From positions 64,001 to 86,185 of IMG/VR virus record IMGVR_UViG_3300028831_000378: a stretch of 22,185 bases of DNA; one strand, written 5' to 3'. Below the pieces are notes generated by a model. That model was not told the origin of the DNA, did no database searches, and worked only from the letters and a program-made list of their open reading frames with translations. This DNA is from a virus. The position numbers and the translations under genes were made by a program. Shown here one piece after another: positions 19,110-22,185 of the stretch (position 1 is the stretch's first letter; the number at the start of each line of letters is the position of its first letter).

Positions 19110-19693
19110 TGGGCGCGCTGAAGCCGAAGACATGGGGCGCAGTGGAGGGTCTGCTGCGCCGCGCGAACCGGATCGGGCTCGTGATCCGCGTCGATGGCGG
19201 CATCGCCGAGCTGTGGTACGAGGAGCGCGACGGGGACAAGCCGTACGAGGAGCGCGCGATGGGCGGCCGGTGGCAGGTCGACGTGTCGTCGATCGTCGGC
19301 GACGCACCGGATCCGGACGCCGCGAAGGTGGTCCTGGCCGGCAGCACGCGCTTCACGGTGCCGTCGTGGTATGGCGACGCGGAGATCGACGGGAAGCGCG
19401 AGTGGGCGACGTTCGACGAGGCTGTCGCGGCGGCGCGCTCGACGATCGTGCGGTTCGAGTATCCGGGGCAGACGCCGGATCATCGCTACTCGACGGCGTG
19501 TGTCGCGCTGCGCACGGAGTGGCGCGACGCGCCGCAGGGCGCCGGGCTCGGGTCGGACTCCGAGCTGATGCGGTGGACGGTCACGCAGTCGCGGGTGATC
19601 GTGTGCCCGCTCGGGCGTGGGCTGGCGGCCGAGCAGGTCGCGGCCGCGGAGGCGTTGCCGGACTCGAAGGCACGGAAGGCGGGGTGGGCGTGA
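19109..19693 (+). CDS. Unknown protein
   Basis: 194 residues. ATG 19109 follows the local TGATG coupling style. GTG 19103, in frame and better spaced from GGAGAGG (19091-19097), is an equally possible start. The protein reads KTWGAVEGLLRRANRIGLVIRVDGGIAELWYEERDGDKPYEERAMGGRWQVDVSSIVGDAPDPDAAKVVLAGSTRFTVPSWYGDAEIDGKREWATFDEAVAAARSTIVRFEYPGQTPDHRYSTACVALRTEWRDAPQGAGLGSDSELMRWTVTQSRVIVCPLGRG. Strands and turns alternate, and it looks like one compact soluble domain. No motif that I can tie to a family. Function unknown. Confidence 0.6.
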   Translation: MGALKPKTWGAVEGLLRRANRIGLVIRVDGGIAELWYEERDGDKPYEERAMGGRWQVDVSSIVGDAPDPDAAKVVLAGSTRFTVPSWYGDAEIDGKREWATFDEAVAAARSTIVRFEYPGQTPDHRYSTACVALRTEWRDAPQGAGLGSDSELMRWTVTQSRVIVCPLGRGLAAEQVAAAEALPDSKARKAGWA

Positions 19694-20016
19694 TGCCGGC
19701 CGATCGCGAAGAGCACGTGTACGACGTCGAAGTCGTCGTCGATCGGGCGCGTGGGATGAAGGTCGCCGCGCTGAAGGACGCGGCGCGCGCGACGTACGAG
19801 GTGGCCGGCCGGACGTACCCGCAGTATCCGGACATCGCGGCGTTCTCGGCACTTGTCGTCGGCGGTGCGGTGGAAATGACGTTCGAGCTGCGGCAGGACT
19901 CATCGAACATGAGCGGCGCGGCGGTGCGCGCGTTGACGATCGGCACGATGCTCGTCGAGCGTGCGGGCTACGGTTCGGAGCCGGACGTGCTGCGGTTGAA
20001 GGTGGAGGTGGCGTGA
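19693..20016 (+). CDS. Unknown small protein
   Basis: 107 residues from the ATG overlapping the preceding TGA. The sequence is MPADREEHVYDVEVVVDRARGMKVAALKDAARATYEVAGRTYPQYPDIAAFSALVVGGAVEMTFELRQDSSNMSGAAVRALTIGTMLVERAGYGSEPDVLRLKVEVA. It opens with a beta-strand followed by a helix, and the last third also reads as helix then strand. There is no cysteine, membrane span or known signature. The frame is supported by coupling at both ends and consistent third-position G/C. Confidence 0.55.
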   Translation: MPADREEHVYDVEVVVDRARGMKVAALKDAARATYEVAGRTYPQYPDIAAFSALVVGGAVEMTFELRQDSSNMSGAAVRALTIGTMLVERAGYGSEPDVLRLKVEVA

Positions 20017-20300
20017 TGGCCGGCCCGGTCGTGGTGATCGAGCGCATCGCGGAGCCGCTGGCCGGCGGTCGCGCGCAGCTCGTCGAGTACGTGTTCGAGG
20101 ATGGCGTGCAGGACGCGGCGGCGACGTGCCGGCGCGGCTCGCCGGCGGCGATGGCGGTCGTGCGCGAGCACGAGGAGACGCTGACGATCGACGACGATGG
20201 GATCCGGGTGCGTCGGATGCGGCCGCTGCGCAGCGACGCGACGCGTTCGTCGGGCGCTCGTCGGCGGAGCGCGGCGCGGCGCGCAGGGAGGCGGTCGTGA
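20016..20300 (+). CDS. Unknown protein with Arg-rich C-terminus
   Basis: 94 residues from the ATG overlapping the preceding TGA. The first 70 residues are a small beta-rich region (VVVIERIAEPLAGGRAQLVEYVFEDGVQDAAATCRRGSPAAMAVVREHEETLTIDDDGIRVRRM). The last 25 are Arg/Ser/Ala-rich (RSDATRSSGARRRSAARRAGRRS), typical of a disordered nucleic-acid-binding tail. The upstream extension of the frame is a shadow. No family recognised. Confidence 0.5.
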   Translation: MAGPVVVIERIAEPLAGGRAQLVEYVFEDGVQDAAATCRRGSPAAMAVVREHEETLTIDDDGIRVRRMRPLRSDATRSSGARRRSAARRAGRRS

Positions 20301-20914
20301 TGGTCGACGAGGAGACGCGTGTGCCGACGCTGGAGGAGATGGCGCAGGCGATCGACGCGAAGCGCCGCGAGCGTGAGACGGCGCTCGCGCGGCTCGCGGA
20401 GCTGACGCCGGCGTACGACGAGGCGCGCGAGCGTACGCGGCAACTCGCGAAGGAGCTGAAGGAGATGGAGCGCGCGATGGGCGGCGCGCAGCAGGCGCAC
20501 GCGATCGAGCGTGCGCTCGCCGAGGCCGGGATCGAGTTCGAGGGGCCGCGGCTGGTGCCGGTGCGGGAGTACAGCGGGCATCGGTGGTACGTGCTCGCGG
20601 CGGTCGGGCCGAAGGGCACGGGGCTCTATCTCCACACGCCGGATCGCAGCGGCCGCTACAGCGGCAAGTCGTGGGCGGTGCTTCGCGAGCGGGCGCTCAC
20701 GCAGGGCTTCGACCCGGACGCGCCGAGGGGCAACCGTCACGATCTGACGCAGAAGTCGCAGGAGGACGCGGGGCTGCTGGCGTGGCAGGCGCGTGGCAAA
20801 GGCGACTTCGGCTTCAGCGGGGCGTTCCGGCCGACTGCGCCGCCGGAGGGTGGGAAGTGGCGATGGCTGAAGGTGCGCGAGCAGGAGTCTCTGGCGAAGG
20901 GCGAGGTGGCGTGA
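20300..20914 (+). CDS. Coiled-coil protein with C-terminal soluble domain
   Basis: 204 residues from the ATG overlapping the preceding TGA. Residues about 10-65 (LEEMAQAIDAKRRERETALARLAELTPAYDEARERTRQLAKELKEMERAMGG) show heptad spacing and should form a long coiled coil. The rest has a compact, aromatic-rich domain: HRWYVLAAVGPKGTGLYLHTPDRSGRYSGKSWAVLRERALTQGFDPDAPRGNRHDLTQKSQEDAGLLAWQARGKGDFGFSGAFRPTAPPEGGKWRWLKVREQESLAKGEVA. No family is recognised. The coiled coil suggests a dimer. It is the fifth gene in the operon from promoter unit 6. Confidence 0.6.
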   Translation: MVDEETRVPTLEEMAQAIDAKRRERETALARLAELTPAYDEARERTRQLAKELKEMERAMGGAQQAHAIERALAEAGIEFEGPRLVPVREYSGHRWYVLAAVGPKGTGLYLHTPDRSGRYSGKSWAVLRERALTQGFDPDAPRGNRHDLTQKSQEDAGLLAWQARGKGDFGFSGAFRPTAPPEGGKWRWLKVREQESLAKGEVA

Positions 20915-21177
20915 TGGTGATGGAGGACAGGTCGAGCAACATCGACTTTCAGGACTGCGACGAGTGCGCGGAGGAGTCGGGCTCCGGCGTCTGCGCGAAC
21001 TGCGAGGCGGATGGCGGCTACTGCCCGGACGAGCCTCCGGGCTGCGGCGGGAGCGGCCGGTGCTGTTACTGCGAGGGCACCGGGCGCGTCCGGATCGAAG
21101 TGGATCCGGCCTACCGGGCGGAGGTCGAAGCTGCCGGCCCGCTCGTCGACCCGTCGACCGTAGAGGGTGGCGAGTGA
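20914..21177 (+). CDS. Cys-rich zinc-finger protein (DnaJ-type CxxCxGxG)
   Basis: 87 residues from the ATG overlapping the preceding TGA. Nine cysteines lie in residues 15-53: C15-x2-C18, C27-x2-C30, C37, C44, and C50/C51-Y-C53-E-G-T-G. The last is the CxxCxGxG repeat of DnaJ-type zinc fingers. This spacing could bind two zinc ions. The remaining C-terminal part is short and acidic. Small phage proteins with such repeats are often annotated as DnaJ-like zinc fingers, but here there is no J domain. A role as a protein- or DNA-contacting adaptor is inferred. Confidence 0.65.
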   Translation: MVMEDRSSNIDFQDCDECAEESGSGVCANCEADGGYCPDEPPGCGGSGRCCYCEGTGRVRIEVDPAYRAEVEAAGPLVDPSTVEGGE

Positions 21178-21647
21178 TGGGCGAGCTGATGCGAGACGTC
21201 AAGCGCGCGGCGTATGACGCGAAGGTGGGTGAGCTGAAGGGTTCGCCGGGCGTGATGGAGGGCCGGCGGCTGCGGTTCGTGTCGGCGCGTGGTGGCGCGG
21301 GGTACGACGTCGTTGCGGTGGGCGCGGGGATGGACGGCGGGCCGATGGAGGTGGCGCTCGGGTTCGTGCGCCGTGAGGTCGCTTCGACGGACTCGCGGAT
21401 CGCGGGGACGCGTCTGCGCCGGCCGGGCAAGGGCCGCACGGTGTGGCGTGCGGAGGCGCCGCGCGATGAGGCGTCCGCAGTCGGCGGTGGCGGCGCGCGC
21501 CAGCTCGTGCAGCGCGGCCTGAGCGAGCGGACACTCGACGTCGCGTGGAGCGGCTGGGACTACCAGACGCGCGGCGAGGCCGCGGAGGTGCTGGTGGAGT
21601 GGCACGATCATCCGGAGCGCCGGCGCGGGCCGGCGACGGGCCGGTAA
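21177..21647 (+). CDS. Unknown protein, last gene of operon 6
   Basis: 156 residues from the ATG overlapping the preceding TGA. The protein starts with a helix (MGELMRDVKRAAYDAKVGELKG) and continues with glycine-rich strands (RRLRFVSARGGAGYDVVAVGAGMDGGPMEVALGFVRREVASTDSRIAGTRLRRPGKGRTVWRAEAP). It ends in an acid/base-mixed helix and the segment DVAWSGWDYQTRGEAAEVLVEWHDHPER. A WD-rich stretch is present, but I see no WD-repeat or other known domain. The TAA stop is followed by 157 bases with no gene, two hairpins and promoter unit 7. Confidence 0.5.
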   Translation: MGELMRDVKRAAYDAKVGELKGSPGVMEGRRLRFVSARGGAGYDVVAVGAGMDGGPMEVALGFVRREVASTDSRIAGTRLRRPGKGRTVWRAEAPRDEASAVGGGGARQLVQRGLSERTLDVAWSGWDYQTRGEAAEVLVEWHDHPERRRGPATGR

Positions 21648-21678
21648 CGAGCTTGGGCGCCGGTTGGCGCGCGCAGAG

Positions 21679-21698
21679 TCTCAGCTCGGGTGCTGAGA
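21679..21698 (+). other. Small hairpin in the 157-base gap
   Basis: TCTCAGC (21679-21685), loop TCGGGT, GCTGAGA (21692-21698) gives a 7-bp stem. The loop sequence TCGGGT matches the half-box found at 21775-21780 in promoter unit 7. It could be part of the RNA 3' end or a second binding element. The gap 21648-21804 has no supportable coding frame. Confidence 0.4.
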
Positions 21699-21701
21699 AC
21701 C

Positions 21702-21733
21702 GCGGCCGGTCCTGTGCTCCCGGGGCCGGCCGC
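21702..21733 (+). terminator. Hairpin terminator candidate
   Basis: GCGGCCGGTCC (21702-21712), a 10-base loop, then GGGCCGGCCGC (21723-21733): 11 bp with one G-T wobble. It is followed by CTTCTATGTC-like sequence with only a weak T content (TTCTAT). Location just after the last gene of operon 6 and just before promoter unit 7 supports a terminator role. Confidence 0.65.
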
Positions 21734-21746
21734 TTCTATGTCCGGG

Positions 21747-21798
21747 TTGCACGCCGATGATCACTCCGTTATCATCGGGTCTACCCGAGCACGAGGAG
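21747..21798 (+). promoter_or_regulatory. Promoter/operator unit 7
   Basis: TTGCAC (21747-21752), 17-bp spacer, TATCAT (21770-21775). The palindrome GATCACTCCGTTATC is at 21759-21773. TCGGG (21775-21779), TCTA, CCCGA (21784-21788) follow. TACCCGAGCACGAGGAG (21782-21798) is identical to 7003-7019 in unit 1. GAGGAG precedes the GTG at 21805. Confidence 0.85.
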
Positions 21799-21804
21799 CG
21801 CGAA

Positions 21805-22185
21805 GTGACCATCGAAGCGACTGACCTGACTGTCCTGTCTCCGCCGGAGATCGACGAGATGTGGAGCGAGGCGACGGCGCCGGCCGCGGCCGCGATGCAG
21901 CGCGCGAACGAGACGGTGCGCAGCGCGAAGCGCTACCTGAAGTTCGGTGGGTACCACACGGCGACGGGCGAGCGCCTGATGGCGCAGGGCACGGCCGCGC
22001 AGGACGCCGCTCGCGTCGCGTACCGTGAGGCGAGCGCACCGTTCGACGCGGAGTTCGAGCGTCGCGGCGGCTGGACGCGCTACCTCCAGGTCGTCGCGTC
22101 CAACGGCCACGTGCACTCTCCGTACTGCCACACGCTGACGCCGGGGCAGACGTTCGTGCAGCCGGTGTTCGAGCTGAGTGGGCAG
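21805..22185 (+). CDS. GHVHS-domain protein, 3' partial
   Basis: The frame starts at GTG 21805, 6 bases after GAGGAG (21793-21798), and runs to the window end without a stop (127 codons visible). It is missed by stop-to-stop scans for that reason. The sequence has a helical N-terminus (TIEATDLTVLSPPEIDEMWSEATAPAAAAMQRANETVRSAKRYLKFGG, then MAQGTAAQDAARVAYREASAPFDAEFE) and the segment GGWTRYLQVVASNGHVHSPYCHTLTPGQTFVQPVFELSG. The W-R---V----GHVHS---C-T-----TF-----LSG pattern is a domain I associate with actinobacterial plasmids and phages. Its function is unknown to me, though the conserved His/Cys suggests metal binding. It lacks the usual second cysteine of a CxxC pair in this stretch. Confidence 0.7.
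   Translation, partial: MTIEATDLTVLSPPEIDEMWSEATAPAAAAMQRANETVRSAKRYLKFGGYHTATGERLMAQGTAAQDAARVAYREASAPFDAEFERRGGWTRYLQVVASNGHVHSPYCHTLTPGQTFVQPVFELSGQ

Noticed and set aside
18950-21439. Very long open frame on the minus strand (829 codons)
   Set aside because: It lies opposite seven coupled + strand genes, is extremely Arg/Pro-rich, shows no domain and has no ribosome-binding site. In GC-rich DNA such antisense frames stay open by base composition.
1-22185. CRISPR array, insertion sequence or attachment site
   Set aside because: No regularly spaced repeats with unique spacers, no transposase or integrase frame and no flanking inverted repeats were seen. The dispersed operators are not spaced like CRISPR repeats.

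Overview
The window is a stretch of a high-GC (roughly 70% by eye) double-stranded DNA tailed-phage or prophage genome. Every gene I accept is on the + strand. The host is probably a high-GC actinobacterium. This rests on GTG starts, a candidate leaderless promoter, sigma70-like -35/-10 boxes, and a last gene carrying a GHVHS-type domain that I associate with actinobacterial phages and plasmids. Genus cannot be told from the sequence. I see no integrase, terminase, endolysin, tape measure or tRNA gene.

Layout. (1) 1-6268: head and connector module, in this order: C-terminal part of a probable prohead protease/scaffold protein, DUF2190-like decoration protein, gpT/HK97-fold major capsid protein, a coiled-coil protein of unknown role, head-tail adaptor, head-closure protein, a DUF6527-like small protein, an HK97 gp10-like protein and a tail-terminator-like protein. 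The module then stops: no major tail tube or tape-measure gene follows. (2) 6341-6861: three tiny, partly hydrophobic proteins, then a strong UUCG-loop terminator at 6923-6948. (3) 7026-10029: a zinc-knuckle/OB-fold-like protein and five small tightly coupled unknown genes. (4) 10106-13189: an SSB operon ending in a HerA-like ATPase with a C-terminal winged-helix tail. (5) 13253-16229: a phage-encoded Ku homologue, then small unknown genes, a two-TM peptide and an HTH protein. (6) 16269-17671: a zinc-ribbon peptide and a winged-helix protein with 14-residue tandem repeats. (7) 17715-18721: a small acidic protein and a TGT/DpdA-like protein. (8) 18780-21647: seven coupled small genes, mostly unrecognised. 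(9) 21805 to the end: a GHVHS-type protein cut by the window edge.

Regulation is the most striking feature. Five near-identical promoter/operator units (upstream of 7026, 13253, 17715, 18780 and 21805) carry a palindrome of the type GATAAC-TCT-GTTATC whose right arm overlaps a -10 hexamer (TATCAT/TATCGT). A CCCGAG box follows 24-27 bases from the start of the palindrome, and then a ribosome-binding site. More degenerate versions lie upstream of 10106, 16269 and 16517. The version at 16517 puts the ATG where the transcript should start, predicting a leaderless mRNA. The non-structural region therefore looks like a regulon of short operons under one DNA-binding regulator. This is analogous in concept to the stoperators or start-associated sequences of mycobacteriophages, but with a different sequence.

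How the genes may work together: SSB, the HerA-like ATPase and Ku form an adjacent DNA-handling set, which suggests processing or protection of genome ends. The TGT/DpdA-like protein suggests base modification of DNA or RNA, although no 7-deazaguanine synthesis genes are visible here. These functional links are inference. The domain recognitions come from sequence patterns read by eye, not from database searches.
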